Assembly: GCF_009834565.1 (NCBI RefSeq)
Contig: NZ_CP019428.1
Location: 868,001-932,000, forward strand
Source of the DNA: Pseudomonas sp. R76
GTDB lineage: Bacteria; Pseudomonadota; Gammaproteobacteria; Pseudomonadales; Pseudomonadaceae
DNA: 64,000 bases
Direction: 5' to 3'
Shown here one piece after another: positions 51,729 to 61,766 of the stretch. Each line of letters opens with the position of its first letter. Within the stretch, counting starts at the first letter, position 1. The notes under the pieces are model-generated. The model saw only the letters and a list, made by a program, of their open reading frames with translations, was not told the origin of the DNA and made no database searches. The position numbers and the translations under genes were made by a program.

Positions 51729-52506
51729 GAGCGGGTGCCACGGCAGGCGCCACCGCCGGAATGAGCCCTTTGCGACGACGCCAGACCAGCCAGCCAATGC
51801 CGCCCAGCAGAATAACGATCACAGGCGCCACAAGGCTGGTGCGCCAAAATCCAAGCTCTTGTACCGGCACCAGAAAGGGCCCGAAATGAGTGAGTTGCTG
51901 CTGCTCTGTGTAGGCCGTGGCCGGTACAAAAATGACGGTCAGTTTTGTGGTGTTGTCTATGGCTGAGGCCATGCCCGGAATGCTGCTGGCAACCATCCTG
52001 CGAACACGCGGATTGATATTGTCGGGGTCCAGTCGCGGATTGTGCTTGATGAATACCGAGGCAGAGGCCGGCTGTACCGGCTCGCCTGGCGCTACCCGTT
52101 CAGGCAGCACCACATGGACTCGCGCGACGATCACGCCGTCTATGTTCGACAAGGTCGATTCCAGTTCCTGCGACAGCGCATAGATGTAGCGTGCGCGCTC
52201 TTCCAGCGGGGTGGAGATGACGCCTTCTTTGCGAAAGATATCCCCCAGCGTCGAGCGCGCCGTCCGGGGCAGCCCGGCGGCGTCCAGCGTACGAACAGCT
52301 CGACTGATGTCATTTGCCTTGACGCGAACAGCGACGCCGTCTTTTCCTGGAATCTTCTGCGCCCGGATCTGCTTGTCTGCCAGTTCCGCAATGACTTCGT
52401 TGGCTTCCTGTTCAGAAATATTGCGATGAAGCTCGACGCTTTCACCGCAGCCGGAGAGCATCAACACCGTTGACAAAAGCACGAGGGTGGTCAGGCGACG
52501 GAACAT
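51721..52506 (-). CDS. rscJ: T3SS inner ring lipoprotein RscJ (HrcJ/YscJ family)
   Basis: 261 residues. Signal peptide with lipobox LMLSGC (Cys20). YscJ domain motifs: RNISEQEANEVIAELADKQIRAQKI, VRTLDAAGLPR, EGVISTPLEERARYIYALSQELESTL and VVLPERVAPGE. A C-terminal TM helix (APVIVILLGGIGWLVW) ends in a basic tail. Forms the periplasmic inner membrane ring. Full length. Starts 4 bp after the hrpB-like stop. Confidence 0.92.
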   Translation of the reverse strand: MFRRLTTLVLLSTVLMLSGCGESVELHRNISEQEANEVIAELADKQIRAQKIPGKDGVAVRVKANDISRAVRTLDAAGLPRTARSTLGDIFRKEGVISTPLEERARYIYALSQELESTLSNIDGVIVARVHVVLPERVAPGEPVQPASASVFIKHNPRLDPDNINPRVRRMVASSIPGMASAIDNTTKLTVIFVPATAYTEQQQLTHFGPFLVPVQELGFWRTSLVAPVIVILLGGIGWLVWRRRKGLIPAVAPAVAPAHE

Positions 52507-52510
52507 GCAT

Positions 52511-52876
52511 CTAGCCCATGCTTGAAATTTTATCGACGCCTTTTGTGATGGCGCTGATCACCTTGACCCGTGACATCACGTCGATGTGCGCTTCGGCGAG
52601 CGATTGGGGGAATTCATTCGCATCCCTGGACCTCTTGTTCTGGCTGGCATCCCGGAACCCCTTGGATACGCGCCTCGATAACGAATCCGACTCTTCCGAG
52701 CCCCAGGAAGGAACGGGCGATGCCATGACAGGGCCAACTGCTTTGCCGGACGGTTCGTTGGCGTTGAGTTGAGCGTTGAAAAAATTGACGTCGGAGGCTC
52801 GGTTGAGCGTGCCAGACGCATCGGCCTGAGTCGTGAAATTACCGTTTTCCGGGAACCCTGGGGTGATGATGTTCAT
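52511..52876 (-). CDS. T3SS HrpB-like (inner rod) protein
   Basis: 121 residues from MNIITPGFPENGNFTTQAD; P. syringae HrpB is about 124. The start at 52876 is chosen because GGAG sits just upstream and an earlier ATG (52888) would overlap that site. Polar N-terminus and helical C-terminus (ANEFPQSLAEAHIDVMSRVKVISAITKGVDKISSMG) typical of small rod/needle proteins (YscI-like). Position directly before hrcJ matches hrpB. Confidence 0.75.
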   Translation of the reverse strand: MNIITPGFPENGNFTTQADASGTLNRASDVNFFNAQLNANEPSGKAVGPVMASPVPSWGSEESDSLSRRVSKGFRDASQNKRSRDANEFPQSLAEAHIDVMSRVKVISAITKGVDKISSMG

Positions 52877-52925
52877 CTGAATCTCCATCGAACGTATCTA
52901 TTGTTGTGCCTGTCGTTACAGTGAA

Positions 52926-52954
52926 ACCTCCCCAACCTGAAGGGCTGGGGAGGT
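52926..52954 (-). terminator. Hairpin between the pilin-position gene and hrpB
   Basis: ACCTCCCCA...TGGGGAGGT arms (9 bp) followed on the minus strand by TTTCA. It probably attenuates read-through so the first gene is made in excess, as expected for a pilin or needle subunit. Confidence 0.55.
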
Positions 52955-52963
52955 CGGTTTGGC

Positions 52964-53134
52964 TTAGGCGAAGCGCAAAGTTTTGACACGGCCGGCTATG
53001 GCTGTAACTTCTTCTTGTTTAGCACTCATCCTGGCCTCCTGGACTACCCTCGCTCCTTTGTCATTGTTGATTTGCTGCAGTTGTTGCATGTGGGCAGGGC
53101 TCAAATCGGAGGTAGAGTTATTGACTCCAGACAT
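52964..53134 (-). CDS. Small T3SS protein at the hrpA (pilin) position
   Basis: 56 residues: MSGVNNSTSDLSPAHMQQLQ, then a helical QINNDKGARVVQEARMSAKQ and a C-terminal VTAIAGRVKTLRFA. Helical, Cys-free, small and first in the operon behind an hrp box; these properties fit a T3SS pilus or needle subunit such as HrpA. I see no direct similarity to HrpA of P. syringae, which is about twice as long. hrpZ, normally between hrpA and hrpB, is absent. Confidence 0.6.
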   Translation of the reverse strand: MSGVNNSTSDLSPAHMQQLQQINNDKGARVVQEARMSAKQEEVTAIAGRVKTLRFA

Positions 53135-53220
53135 AGATCACCTTCTTTTTTCTAATCAAAGACGGATAGCGAATGTCAGCTATCGTTGCGTGTTGAATGA
53201 TTTGGAAACCACTCATATTT

Positions 53221-53249
53221 TATGTGGTGGGTTGCAGGTAAAGTGTTCC
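53221..53249 (-). promoter_or_regulatory. hrp box of the pilin-hrpB-rscJ operon
   Basis: On the minus strand GGAACA, 16 bp, CCACATA; one mismatch (A for C) from the HrpL consensus. Same spacer length and same CCACATA as the rspJ box, so one sigma factor probably reads both. It is 87 bp before the small gene. Confidence 0.75.
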
Positions 53250-53455
53250 AATTTTAGAGTGGCTATTTATTTAAAAATGTTTCACTGAAGGGCTTTTATA
53301 CGGCTTTCTGCGCCTCCTCAAATGTGTTTAATAATGCTTGGATGAGGCGAGTGGCGTACGGTTTTCTATTTTGTTTACTAACTTAATATTCGAGAGTATG
53401 TCGGGCTAACATTCGGAAAACTCCGCTTGTTATGCTCTGGCGCAGCCTGCGGCAG

Positions 53456-54370
53456 TTATATCTCAAGTTGTTTCATTCGATAGTAAAGTGTTCGCTTGGC
53501 GAGCCCTAGCTCAACTGACACGTTATCGACACAGTGGTCGTTGCGGTGCAGCGACTCTTCTATCAGCGCTTTCTCAATTTGTTGCAGGCGGGCCTTCAGG
53601 CTCATTTCACTGTCCTGCGGTTTGCTCATGGGCATTGAGAGCGCTGGCAGACCTAGCACAAACCGCTTGGCCGCCGAGCGCAATTCGCGAATATTGCCCA
53701 GCCAGGTGTGGCACAGCAATTGTTGCAGCAGCTCCGCTGGCGGGGTCGGGGCCGGGCATTTGAACTGTTCGGCTTCTTCCTGGAGCATCTTCAGGAACAA
53801 CGGAATGATCCGCTCTCGCTGGTGCCGCAGGGCCGGAAGTTCGAGGCTGACGACATTCAGGCGAAAGTACAGGTCACGCCTGAAGGTGCCCAGCTCGACC
53901 ATTTGGTGCAGCGACTGCTGGGCTGACGCGATAACACGCATATCGACCGGAATGAAGCGGGTCGAGCCCAGGCGCTCTACGCCACGCGACTCCAGCACCC
54001 GCAGCAATTTGGCTTGCAGGTTCAGGGGCATACTGTCGATTTCGTCGAGGTACAAAGTGCCTAGATGAGCGGCTTCGACAAAACCGGCTCGCGACTGTAT
54101 CGCCCCGGTAAAGGCGCCGCTGTTAACGCCGAACAATTGGCTTTCTGCGAGGCTTTCCGGGATGGCCGCGCAGTTCACTGCAACAAAGTTGCCTTTTCGC
54201 CCCGACAACCGATGGACCCGTTGGGCCAAGGTGTCTTTCCCGGTACCCGTCTCTCCGAGTAACAGGATGTCAATGTTCAGTGATGCTGTGCTGTTAAGTG
54301 TGTTTTCAATGTCTGATCCTGCAATGATTGAACGATCCGTTTCAACTTCCCCAAGGTTGGAGTCCGACAT
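53456..54370 (-). CDS. rspR: Sigma-54 enhancer-binding activator RspR (HrpR/HrpS type)
   Basis: 304 residues, the short HrpR/HrpS form with no receiver domain. AAA+ core with Walker A GETGTGKDTLAQ, the sigma-54 contact loop GAFTGA, LYLDEIDSM (Walker B) and the R-finger region. A C-terminal Fis-like HTH (IEKALIEESLHRNDHCVDNVSVELGLAKRTLYYRMKQL). P. syringae has two such genes; only one is here. It should activate the sigma-54 promoter of rspL. Confidence 0.9.
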   Translation of the reverse strand: MSDSNLGEVETDRSIIAGSDIENTLNSTASLNIDILLLGETGTGKDTLAQRVHRLSGRKGNFVAVNCAAIPESLAESQLFGVNSGAFTGAIQSRAGFVEAAHLGTLYLDEIDSMPLNLQAKLLRVLESRGVERLGSTRFIPVDMRVIASAQQSLHQMVELGTFRRDLYFRLNVVSLELPALRHQRERIIPLFLKMLQEEAEQFKCPAPTPPAELLQQLLCHTWLGNIRELRSAAKRFVLGLPALSMPMSKPQDSEMSLKARLQQIEKALIEESLHRNDHCVDNVSVELGLAKRTLYYRMKQLEI

Positions 54371-54615
54371 CGAGTAGGTGCTCCATTATTACTGTGCGTT
54401 ATTCAAAGGCGGTCGGCAGTGTGGGGATTATAAATTTTATGTGCTTATCTTGAAGTAGGAACTTACGCAGATGGTGTAGGAGAAATTAGAGATGTTAGGG
54501 CGCTAATTTGCTCAGTCGTTTAGCCGGGCAGGTGCCTGAAGGTAATAGGAGAAGTCTTAAAGCGGTTGGTAGTTTGACGTAATAAGACTACTTCGTACGT
54601 GAAACCGTTGCCCAC
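54371..54615. other. Intergenic region upstream of rspR
   Basis: AT-rich 245 bp that should hold the rspR promoter. No gene or repeat was recognised; no sigma-54 or hrp-box match was found by eye. Confidence 0.4.
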
Positions 54616-54645
54616 AAAAAAGCCGATGCAGGGCATCGGCTTTTT
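54616..54645 (-). terminator. Intrinsic terminator of ychF
   Basis: AAAAAGCCGATGCCCTGCATCGGCTTTTTT: an 8-bp stem with A/T runs on both sides, 28 bp after the ychF stop; end of the core operon. Confidence 0.9.
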
Positions 54646-54672
54646 ATTTGCGGTGGGCGCCGCAGGTATTAT

Positions 54673-55773
54673 TTACACGTTGAAACGGAAGTGCATCACG
54701 TCGCCATCTTTGACGATATATTCCTTGCCTTCCAGGCGCCATTTACCGGCTTCCTTGGTGCCGGCTTCACCCTTGTACTGGATGAAGTCGTTGTAGGCGA
54801 TGACTTCGGCGCGGATAAAGCCTTTTTCGAAGTCGGTGTGGATCACACCGGCGGCCTGTGGCGCTGTGGCGCCGACTTTGACGGTCCAGGCACGCACTTC
54901 TTCGACACCGGCGGTGAAGTAAGTCTGCAGGTGCAGCATTTCGTAGCCGGCACGGATCACACGGTTCAAGCCAGGCTCTTCCAGGCCCAGGGCCTCGAGA
55001 AACATGTCTTTCTCTTCGCCGTCATCCAGCTCGGCAATTTCTGCTTCGATCTTGTTGCACACCGGCACCACGATCGCGCCTTCTTCCTCGGCGATGGCCT
55101 TGACCACGTCGAGCAGCGGGTTGTTCTCGAAACCGTCTTCAGCGACGTTGGCGATGTACATGACCGGCTTGGTGGTCAGCAGGTGGAAGCCTTTGATGAC
55201 GATTTTTTCGTCGGCGCTCATGCTCTTCATCAGGCTGCGCGCGGGCTTGCCCAAGGTGAAGTGAGCGATCAACTGCTCCAGCAGGCCTTTCTGGACCACT
55301 GCGTCCTTGTCGCCGCCTTTGGCGTTACGCGCGACTTTCTGCAGTTGTTTTTCGCAGCTGTCGAGGTCGGCGAAGATCAGCTCCAGGTCGATGATCTCGA
55401 TGTCGCGTTTCGGGTCGACGCTGTTGGAAACGTGAATCACGTTCTCGTCTTCAAAGCAGCGGACCACGTGAGCGATGGCATCGGTCTCACGGATGTTGGC
55501 CAGAAACTTGTTGCCCAGGCCTTCACCTTTCGACGCGCCGGCCACCAGGCCTGCGATGTCGACGAATTCCATGGTGGTCGGCAGGATGCGCTTGGGGTTA
55601 ACGATCGCCGCCAATTCCTGCAGGCGCGGGTCAGGCATGGCCACGATGCCGCTGTTGGGTTCGATGGTGCAGAAGGGGAAGTTCTCCGCCGCAATACCGG
55701 ATTTGGTCAAGGCGTTGAACAGGGTGGATTTGCCGACGTTGGGCAGGCCGACGATGCCGCAATTGAATCCCAT
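54673..55773 (-). CDS. ychF: Redox-regulated ATPase YchF
   Basis: 366 residues. OBG-type P-loop [34 protein letters not shown] switch region, a central coiled coil and the C-terminal TGS-like domain ([21 protein letters not shown]). YchF uses ATP rather than GTP and takes part in ribosome-linked stress responses. Last gene of the conserved lolB-to-ychF run; it starts 21 bp after pth. Confidence 0.95.
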   Translation of the reverse strand: MGFNCGIVGLPNVGKSTLFNALTKSGIAAENFPFCTIEPNSGIVAMPDPRLQELAAIVNPKRILPTTMEFVDIAGLVAGASKGEGLGNKFLANIRETDAIAHVVRCFEDENVIHVSNSVDPKRDIEIIDLELIFADLDSCEKQLQKVARNAKGGDKDAVVQKGLLEQLIAHFTLGKPARSLMKSMSADEKIVIKGFHLLTTKPVMYIANVAEDGFENNPLLDVVKAIAEEEGAIVVPVCNKIEAEIAELDDGEEKDMFLEALGLEEPGLNRVIRAGYEMLHLQTYFTAGVEEVRAWTVKVGATAPQAAGVIHTDFEKGFIRAEVIAYNDFIQYKGEAGTKEAGKWRLEGKEYIVKDGDVMHFRFNV

Positions 55774-55794
55774 GGTGTTTCCCCTCGGTAAGAG

Positions 55795-56379
55795 TCAGGC
55801 CTTCTGGCTGTGCAGGTTTTTCATCGCGCGGTTCCATTCACCGGCGAAGATATCCGGCAGCACGCCGAGGGCAAAGTCGATGCTGGCATCGAGTTTTTCC
55901 TGTTCGGCGCGTGGCGCACGACCCAGGACGAAATTTGAAACCATACTGGCAACGCCTGGGTGGCCAATGCCGAGCCGCAGACGGTAAAAATTATTCTGAT
56001 TGCCCAACTGCGCGATGATGTCGCGCAAGCCATTGTGCCCGCCATGCCCGCCGCCCAACTTGAGTTTGGCAACGCCGGGTGGCAGGTCCAGTTCGTCATG
56101 GGCCACCAGGATTTCTTCGGGTTTGATCCGAAAGAAGCCCGCGAGCGCCGCGACAGCCTGGCCGCTGCGGTTCATGTAGGTGGTGGGAATCAGCAGACGA
56201 ACATCCTGACCCTGATGCGAGAAGCGCCCGGTCAGACCAAAATATTTGCGATCAGCCGTAAGGTTTACACCTTGGGCGTGCGCGATACGCTCAACAAAAA
56301 GGGCCCCCGCGTTATGCCGGGTCTGTTCGTATTCGGCGCCTGGATTTCCCAGGCCAACGATCAGTTTAATGGCAGTCAC
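55795..56379 (-). CDS. pth: Peptidyl-tRNA hydrolase
   Basis: 194 residues, as in E. coli. GTG 56379 is the start ([23 protein letters not shown]), and the frame open upstream has no family residues. Catalytic His in TRHNAG, asparagine in TTYMNRSG, and the substrate loop ELDLPPG with the [10 protein letters not shown] turn. Recycles peptidyl-tRNA released from stalled ribosomes. Neighbours rplY and ychF in the usual order. Confidence 0.95.
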   Translation of the reverse strand: MTAIKLIVGLGNPGAEYEQTRHNAGALFVERIAHAQGVNLTADRKYFGLTGRFSHQGQDVRLLIPTTYMNRSGQAVAALAGFFRIKPEEILVAHDELDLPPGVAKLKLGGGHGGHNGLRDIIAQLGNQNNFYRLRLGIGHPGVASMVSNFVLGRAPRAEQEKLDASIDFALGVLPDIFAGEWNRAMKNLHSQKA

Positions 56380-56547
56380 GACAGGGGCCCTTCCTTTGGA
56401 GTTTTGGATAACATCACCGACACCTGCGTGCGGCGAAAGTGGACAACAAAAGATCATTTACTCAAGAGTAAACGCCGCGTTATCGCCCGCTTTCTCGCTA
56501 CGTTTCGGTCCGCGATGTTTCCTCAAGCTCCGGCAATACAGAGTGAA

Positions 56548-57147
56548 TTACTCTGCAGCGCCTTCTTCAGCTTCTGGTGCAACGCGTGGAGCGTGAACGT
56601 TTGCAACAGCTTTGTCATCACCGTGAACCAGTGCAACAAACTCAACGCCTTTAGGGGCTTTGAGGTCGGACAGGTGGATGATGGCGCCGATTTCCAGAGC
56701 CGACAGGTCGACTTCGATGAACTCAGGCAGGTCTTTCGGCAGGCAGGTCACTTCGATTTCGTTCAGGACGTGCGAGATTTCGCCGCCTTTCTTAACCGGA
56801 GCTTCTTCGCCGACGAAGTGTACTGGAACGATGGCGGTCAGTTTCTGACCGGCAACAACGCGTACAAAGTCAGCGTGCAGCACGTGGCCTTTGGCCGGGT
56901 GACGTTGCAGCGCCTTGATGATTACGTTTTGCTTTTTGCCGCCAACGTTCAGTTCGATAACGTGGCTGTAAGCAGCATCGTTTTCGAGCAGTTTGGCGAT
57001 TTCTTTAGCCAGCATGCTGATGGATTCAGGGGCTTTTTCGCCACCGTAAACTACAGCTGGAACCAGGCTTGCGAGACGACGCAGGCGGCGGCTCGCACCT
57101 TTCCCCAGGTCGGAACGCAGTTCAGCATTCAAAGTAAAATCGTTCAT
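56548..57147 (-). CDS. rplY: 50S ribosomal protein L25 (Ctc form)
   Basis: 199 residues, the longer Ctc type. The N-terminal L25 domain binds 5S rRNA ([27 protein letters not shown]), the C-terminal TL5 domain follows ([15 protein letters not shown]), and the tail is acidic ([10 protein letters not shown]). ATG 57147 is used; an earlier in-frame start (57171) adds eight residues with no family match. It follows prs after a terminator. Confidence 0.95.
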   Translation of the reverse strand: MNDFTLNAELRSDLGKGASRRLRRLASLVPAVVYGGEKAPESISMLAKEIAKLLENDAAYSHVIELNVGGKKQNVIIKALQRHPAKGHVLHADFVRVVAGQKLTAIVPVHFVGEEAPVKKGGEISHVLNEIEVTCLPKDLPEFIEVDLSALEIGAIIHLSDLKAPKGVEFVALVHGDDKAVANVHAPRVAPEAEEGAAE

Positions 57148-57212
57148 GTTGTATCTCCAAAATAACCACATTCGCCCCAGCGTTTGCGACCAGCGCTAAA
57201 GGCGATATGGGC

Positions 57213-57255
57213 AAAAAAGCCCCGCCCCAACAGTAGGTTGGGGCGGGGCGCTTTT
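57213..57255 (-). terminator. Intrinsic terminator between prs and rplY
   Basis: GCCCCGCCCCAAC...GTTGGGGCGGGGC stem of 13 bp with A- and T-rich flanks, located in the 139 bp between the prs stop and the rplY start. Strong, and may be bidirectional. Confidence 0.9.
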
Positions 57256-57286
57256 CGTCAGTGGGGTGCTTCGTAAGGTTTGACCC

Positions 57287-58228
57287 TTAACGGAACATCG
57301 CGCTGATCGATTCTTCGTTGCTGATGCGGCGAACCGCTTCGGCAACTACCGGTGCGATATCCAGTTGACGGATACGCGAACAGGCTTGAGCTGCAGCGGA
57401 CAACGGGATGGTGTTAGTCACCACCAGTTCGTCCAGCATGGAATTCTCGATGTTCTCGATCGCTCGGCCCGACAGCACAGGGTGTGTGCAGTAGGCGAAG
57501 ACTTTTGCTGCACCGTGCTCTTTCAAGGCTTTCGCCGCGTGGCACAGGGTGCCGGCGGTATCGACCATGTCATCAACCAGAATACAGGTACGCCCTTCGA
57601 CATCACCGATGATATGCATCACTTCAGAGTGATTGGCTTTTTCACGGCGTTTGTCGATGATCCCGAGGTCCACGCCCAGGGATTTGGCAACAGCCCGTGC
57701 ACGCACGACGCCACCAATGTCCGGGGACACGATCATCAGGTTTTCAAAGCGCTGGTCTTCGATGTCATCCACCAATACGGGGGAGCCGTAGATGTTATCC
57801 ACTGGAATATCGAAGAACCCCTGGATTTGGTCTGCGTGCAGGTCAACCGTGAGAACACGGTCGATGCCTACCACGGTCAGCATGTCAGCCACGACTTTCG
57901 CGCTGATAGCCACACGTGCGGAGCGCGGACGGCGATCCTGACGGGCATAACCAAAGTAAGGGATTACAGCTGTGATTCGAGTCGCTGAGGAGCGGCGGAA
58001 GGCATCAGCCATCACGACGAGTTCCATCAGGTTATCGTTGGTCGGAGCGCAAGTCGGCTGAATAATGAAGACATCTTTACCGCGAACGTTTTCATTGATC
58101 TCGGCTGTAATTTCGCCGTCGGAGAATTTACCGACAGAGATGTCACCGAGAGGGATATGCAGCTGACGTACGACACGTCGAGCCAGATCGGGGTTAGCGT
58201 TCCCCGTAAAGACCATCATCTTGGACAC
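57287..58228 (-). CDS. prs: Ribose-phosphate pyrophosphokinase
   Basis: 313 residues. N-terminal [31 protein letters not shown], the ATP loop [27 protein letters not shown], and the PRPP-binding loop [14 protein letters not shown]. Makes PRPP for nucleotides, His and Trp. Encoded between tRNA-Gln and rplY as in other pseudomonads. The C-terminal [13 protein letters not shown] is complete. Confidence 0.96.
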   Translation of the reverse strand: MSKMMVFTGNANPDLARRVVRQLHIPLGDISVGKFSDGEITAEINENVRGKDVFIIQPTCAPTNDNLMELVVMADAFRRSSATRITAVIPYFGYARQDRRPRSARVAISAKVVADMLTVVGIDRVLTVDLHADQIQGFFDIPVDNIYGSPVLVDDIEDQRFENLMIVSPDIGGVVRARAVAKSLGVDLGIIDKRREKANHSEVMHIIGDVEGRTCILVDDMVDTAGTLCHAAKALKEHGAAKVFAYCTHPVLSGRAIENIENSMLDELVVTNTIPLSAAAQACSRIRQLDIAPVVAEAVRRISNEESISAMFR

Positions 58229-58274
58229 GCGCAGTACCTAGAGGCTGAGGGTAACCTGGATGAGTATTAGAAAA

Positions 58275-58349
58275 TGGCAGGGGCGGCTGGATTCGAACCA
58301 ACGCATGGCAGGATCAAAACCTGCTGCCTTACCGCTTGGCGACGCCCCT
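58275..58349 (-). tRNA. tRNA-Gln (TTG anticodon)
   Basis: 75 nt with a full cloverleaf: acceptor AGGGGCG/CGCCCCT, D-arm, anticodon loop with TTG (GGTTTTGATCC), T-arm TTGGTTCGAATCCAG, and CCA encoded. It sits in the ispE-prs gap, as in other Pseudomonas. Confidence 0.95.
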
Positions 58350-58386
58350 GTATCTGTTGCAACGAGTACCCAGTACTCGGTTCCTT

Positions 58387-59235
58387 TTAGAGCAGACTTT
58401 GCAGCTTGCGATGCAACATCGAAACGTTGCTTCCCTTTGCTACAAACCCTGTAAGGGTCTCTGTAAGAAGGGCCGAGACTTTATCAGCTTCAGCTTTGCT
58501 TGGGAAGCCCCCAAACACACAACTTCCAGTTCCGGTTAATTTTGCTTCGGTAAATTTACCTAACAAATTCAAAGCGTTACGTACCTCTGGATAACGCCTT
58601 GCTACAACCGGTAAGCAGTCATTTCGACTGTTTCCCTTGGGAACGGGGCGCACTTTAATGGGAGGAGAGTTACGTGTCAACAGTGGATCTGAAAAAATTT
58701 CTGCTGTACTTACAGATACTTGCGGAACAAGCACGACATACCACGGCTCTTCGGGGTATTCCGGGGTGAGTTTCTCCCCCACGCCCTCGGCAAAAGCTGC
58801 GTGCCCACGCACGAAAACCGGGACGTCGGCGCCCAGCGTCAGGCCCAGCGTGGCCAGGCGATCATGGTCCCAACCCAGTTGCCACAAGTGATTCAGGCCA
58901 AGCAGCGTCGTCGCAGCATTTGAGCTGCCGCCACCAATGCCACCGCCCATGGGCAAGATTTTATCGATCCAGATGTCGATGCCGAGCGAGCAACCGGATT
59001 GCGCTTGAAGTTTTTTCGCGGCCTTCACGATCAGATTGCTGTCGTGGGGCACGCCTTCGAATTCGGTATGCAGCTGGATCACGCCATCGTCGCGTACGGC
59101 GAAGGTCAGTTCATCGCCGTAGTCGAGAAACTGAAACAGCGTCTGCAGCTCGTGGTAGCCGTCTTCACGGCGCCCCAGAATGTGCAGCATCAAATTGAGT
59201 TTGGCCGGGGAGGGCAACGTCAGCTTTGCAGTCAC
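58387..59235 (-). CDS. ispE: 4-diphosphocytidyl-2-C-methyl-D-erythritol kinase
   Basis: 282 residues of the GHMP kinase family. Start [24 protein letters not shown], then the ATP loop [18 protein letters not shown] and [10 protein letters not shown] near the C-terminus. Phosphorylates CDP-ME in the MEP isoprenoid pathway. It begins 2 bp after the lolB stop, so the two are likely co-translated. Confidence 0.95.
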   Translation of the reverse strand: MTAKLTLPSPAKLNLMLHILGRREDGYHELQTLFQFLDYGDELTFAVRDDGVIQLHTEFEGVPHDSNLIVKAAKKLQAQSGCSLGIDIWIDKILPMGGGIGGGSSNAATTLLGLNHLWQLGWDHDRLATLGLTLGADVPVFVRGHAAFAEGVGEKLTPEYPEEPWYVVLVPQVSVSTAEIFSDPLLTRNSPPIKVRPVPKGNSRNDCLPVVARRYPEVRNALNLLGKFTEAKLTGTGSCVFGGFPSKAEADKVSALLTETLTGFVAKGSNVSMLHRKLQSLL

Positions 59236-59237
59236 GT

Positions 59238-59855
59238 TTATTGCCCCAGCTTGCGCGGTTGCCAGTCCTTGATCACCAGCGTGACGTCAAGGTCGGTGCC
59301 ATGCAGCTTGATGCGCTCGGGCAACCAATAACCACTTTGCTGCACGTAGCTGAGGTACTCGACCTGCCAGCCATCCTGCTCCAGCGTGGCGAGGCGGCTA
59401 TCGCCATTGAGGCTCAGGCGACTTTTGCTGTCTGGCGCGGGCAAACCGCGTACCCACCACACCAGGTGTGATACGGGCAGCTTCCAGCCCATTTGCTGTT
59501 CCAGCAATTCTTCCGGCGAGGCCGCTTCGTAGCGGCCCTGGTTGGCCACTTCGAGGCTGACTTGCCCCGGGCGACCGGTCAGGCGTGCAGCGCCTCGGCC
59601 AAGCGGGCCGGAGAGGCGAATGTCGTAATAGTCCTGGCGTTGCAGCCAAAACAAGGTGCCGCTGCCGGAATCTTTTGGCGCGCGAACCCCGACCTTGCCT
59701 TCGATCTGCCAGCCATCGATGCTGCTGAGCTGGTCCTTGTGCTGTTTCCATTGCGCCGGGTTGCCCTGGCCTTCAACGGATTCGCGGGCGCCGAAACCCG
59801 CGCAACCGGCGAGCAAGGCGATGAGGCTGAAAACAATAACGTGGCGCAAGAACAT
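59238..59855 (-). CDS. lolB: Outer membrane lipoprotein receptor LolB
   Basis: 205 residues. Lipobox LLAGC (Cys18). LolB core with [52 protein letters not shown] and [10 protein letters not shown]. It takes lipoproteins from LolA and inserts them into the outer membrane. Starts 5 bp after the TPR gene stop. Confidence 0.93.
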   Translation of the reverse strand: MFLRHVIVFSLIALLAGCAGFGARESVEGQGNPAQWKQHKDQLSSIDGWQIEGKVGVRAPKDSGSGTLFWLQRQDYYDIRLSGPLGRGAARLTGRPGQVSLEVANQGRYEAASPEELLEQQMGWKLPVSHLVWWVRGLPAPDSKSRLSLNGDSRLATLEQDGWQVEYLSYVQQSGYWLPERIKLHGTDLDVTLVIKDWQPRKLGQ

Positions 59856-59859
59856 AAGC

Positions 59860-61584
59860 TTAAAGGGTCTCGGATCCGGTCAGGCGCTTGATGGTGCCGC
59901 GCAGGATTGGGCTTTCGGGTTGTTCCTTGAGGAATTTTTCCCAGATTTGTCGCGCTTCGCGCTGTTTGCCATTGGCCCAGAGCACTTCGCCCAGGTGAGC
60001 GGCCACTTCCTGATCGGGGAAGCGCTCCAGTGCCTGGCGCAGCAAGCGCTCAGCTTCGTCGAGATTGCCCAGGCGGTAATTCACCCAGCCCAGGCTATCG
60101 AGTACGGCCGGGTCTTCCGGGTTCAGCTTGTGGGCTTGCTCGATCAACACCTTGGCTTCGGCGTAGCGCGTCGTACGGTCGGACAAGGTGTAACCCAAGG
60201 CGTTCAGCGCCATGGCGTTGTCCGGGTCGCGCTTGATGATCAGGCGCAGGTCTTTTTCCATTTGCGCCAAGTCATTGCGTTTTTCCGCCTGCATGGCGCG
60301 GGTGTACAGCAGGTTCAAGTCGTCGGGGTATTGCAGCAACGCTTGTTGCAGCAACTTCCAGGCGCGCTCGCCCTGCTTGTTGGCGGACAAGGTCTCGGCC
60401 TGGATCAGGTACAGCTGGATCGCGTAATCCGGCTCGGCATCACGCGCCGCGGCCAGGCGTTTTTCCGCCTCGTCGGTGCGGCCATTGCTCATCAGAATAT
60501 CGGCCTGGCGCAACTGGGCCGGCAGATAGTCATTGCCGGGGCCGACCTGGGCGTATTCCAGCAGTGCAGCCTGCGGGTCGTTGCGCTCTTCAGCGATACG
60601 GCCCAGGTTCAGATGTGCCGAGTCCACGTGGCTTTCGCGCTGGATCAGCTCTTCCAGGTAACCCTTGGCCTCGTCCCACGCCTTGGCTTCCAGGCACACC
60701 AGTGCCAGGGAATAGCGCAATTCGTCGTCGTCCGGGTATTGCTGGACCAGGTTGGCGAACTGTACTTTGGCGTCCTCCATACGGTCCTGCTCAACCAGCG
60801 TGCGCGCATAGGTCAGGCGCAGGCGCTTGTCGTCCGGGTATTTCTTGATGCTTTTTTCCAGCAGCGGAATCGCTTCCTTGCCGCGATTGAGGTTCTGCAG
60901 CAGGCGTGCGCGCAGCAGAATCGGCGCGATCTCGCCGTCGTCCGGCGGGTTCTGCTCCAGCAACTTCAGGGCCGCGTCGGCTTCATCATCCTGTTGCAGC
61001 AGCAACGCCTTGCCGAAAATCAGCTGGCTGTTCTTTGGATGCTTTTGCAGCAGGCGGTCGAAACTCTTCATCAGGCCATTGCGCGTGTCCTGGTCGGTGT
61101 CGGCAGCCGACAGCGCGAGGAAGTCGAAATGGGTGTCGCCCTTGCCCTGCAGGACTTTCTCCATATAGACCATGGAGTCGTCATAGCGCCCCGCGCGCGC
61201 CAGTTGGATGGCCGCTGCACGCTGCGCTTCCAGGTCATCCGGCGCGTTTTTCGCCCAGATCAGCGAGGTGTCCAGCGCGGCCTGATCGGCGCCCAGGTAT
61301 TCGGCGATGCGAAATGCACGCTCGGAAATGCCCGGGTCCTGGGTATTGATGGCCTGGGTCACGTAGTTATCCAGGGCAATATCGAAGCGATTGCGCTGGC
61401 CGGCGAGTTCCGCGGTCAGCAGGCTGTAGATCGTTTCTTCATTGAACGAGGAATAAACCTTGGGCTTTTCAGGGGCGGGGGTGCTGTCTTCTACCGGCGG
61501 CGTACCGTCCGGCGACACGGGGGCCAAGGCCTGGCAGCCGCTGAGGAAGACAAAAGCAAGGAGCAACGCGGAGGATCTATTCAT
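59860..61584 (-). CDS. TPR-repeat outer membrane lipoprotein
   Basis: 574 residues. Lipobox FLSGC (Cys17), then a Pro-rich linker and tandem TPR helices ([63 protein letters not shown] among others). This is the conserved pseudomonad gene before lolB, thought to be a scaffold at the envelope; no reaction is assigned. Starts an operon with lolB and ispE, divergent from hemA with a 182-bp gap. Confidence 0.9.
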   Translation of the reverse strand: MNRSSALLLAFVFLSGCQALAPVSPDGTPPVEDSTPAPEKPKVYSSFNEETIYSLLTAELAGQRNRFDIALDNYVTQAINTQDPGISERAFRIAEYLGADQAALDTSLIWAKNAPDDLEAQRAAAIQLARAGRYDDSMVYMEKVLQGKGDTHFDFLALSAADTDQDTRNGLMKSFDRLLQKHPKNSQLIFGKALLLQQDDEADAALKLLEQNPPDDGEIAPILLRARLLQNLNRGKEAIPLLEKSIKKYPDDKRLRLTYARTLVEQDRMEDAKVQFANLVQQYPDDDELRYSLALVCLEAKAWDEAKGYLEELIQRESHVDSAHLNLGRIAEERNDPQAALLEYAQVGPGNDYLPAQLRQADILMSNGRTDEAEKRLAAARDAEPDYAIQLYLIQAETLSANKQGERAWKLLQQALLQYPDDLNLLYTRAMQAEKRNDLAQMEKDLRLIIKRDPDNAMALNALGYTLSDRTTRYAEAKVLIEQAHKLNPEDPAVLDSLGWVNYRLGNLDEAERLLRQALERFPDQEVAAHLGEVLWANGKQREARQIWEKFLKEQPESPILRGTIKRLTGSETL

Positions 61585-61766
61585 ATAGGAAGAGGACGAC
61601 TAACCTGCGGTCGGATCATCATGACACAAGCCTTCGGCCAAACATAACCGAGTCTCAGTTGGTGCCTTTATAGGCATAAGCTACTAGGACAATAGACGAC
61701 GGTGGTTGTTCTGGGTCTTTCGAAGTAGGACAATTGTCGGCTTCCCGACATCATCAGCGATATTGA

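Noticed and set aside
59656-61647. A 663-codon plus-strand frame opposite lolB and the TPR gene
   Set aside because: It is an antisense shadow; both minus-strand genes have lipoboxes and conserved motifs.
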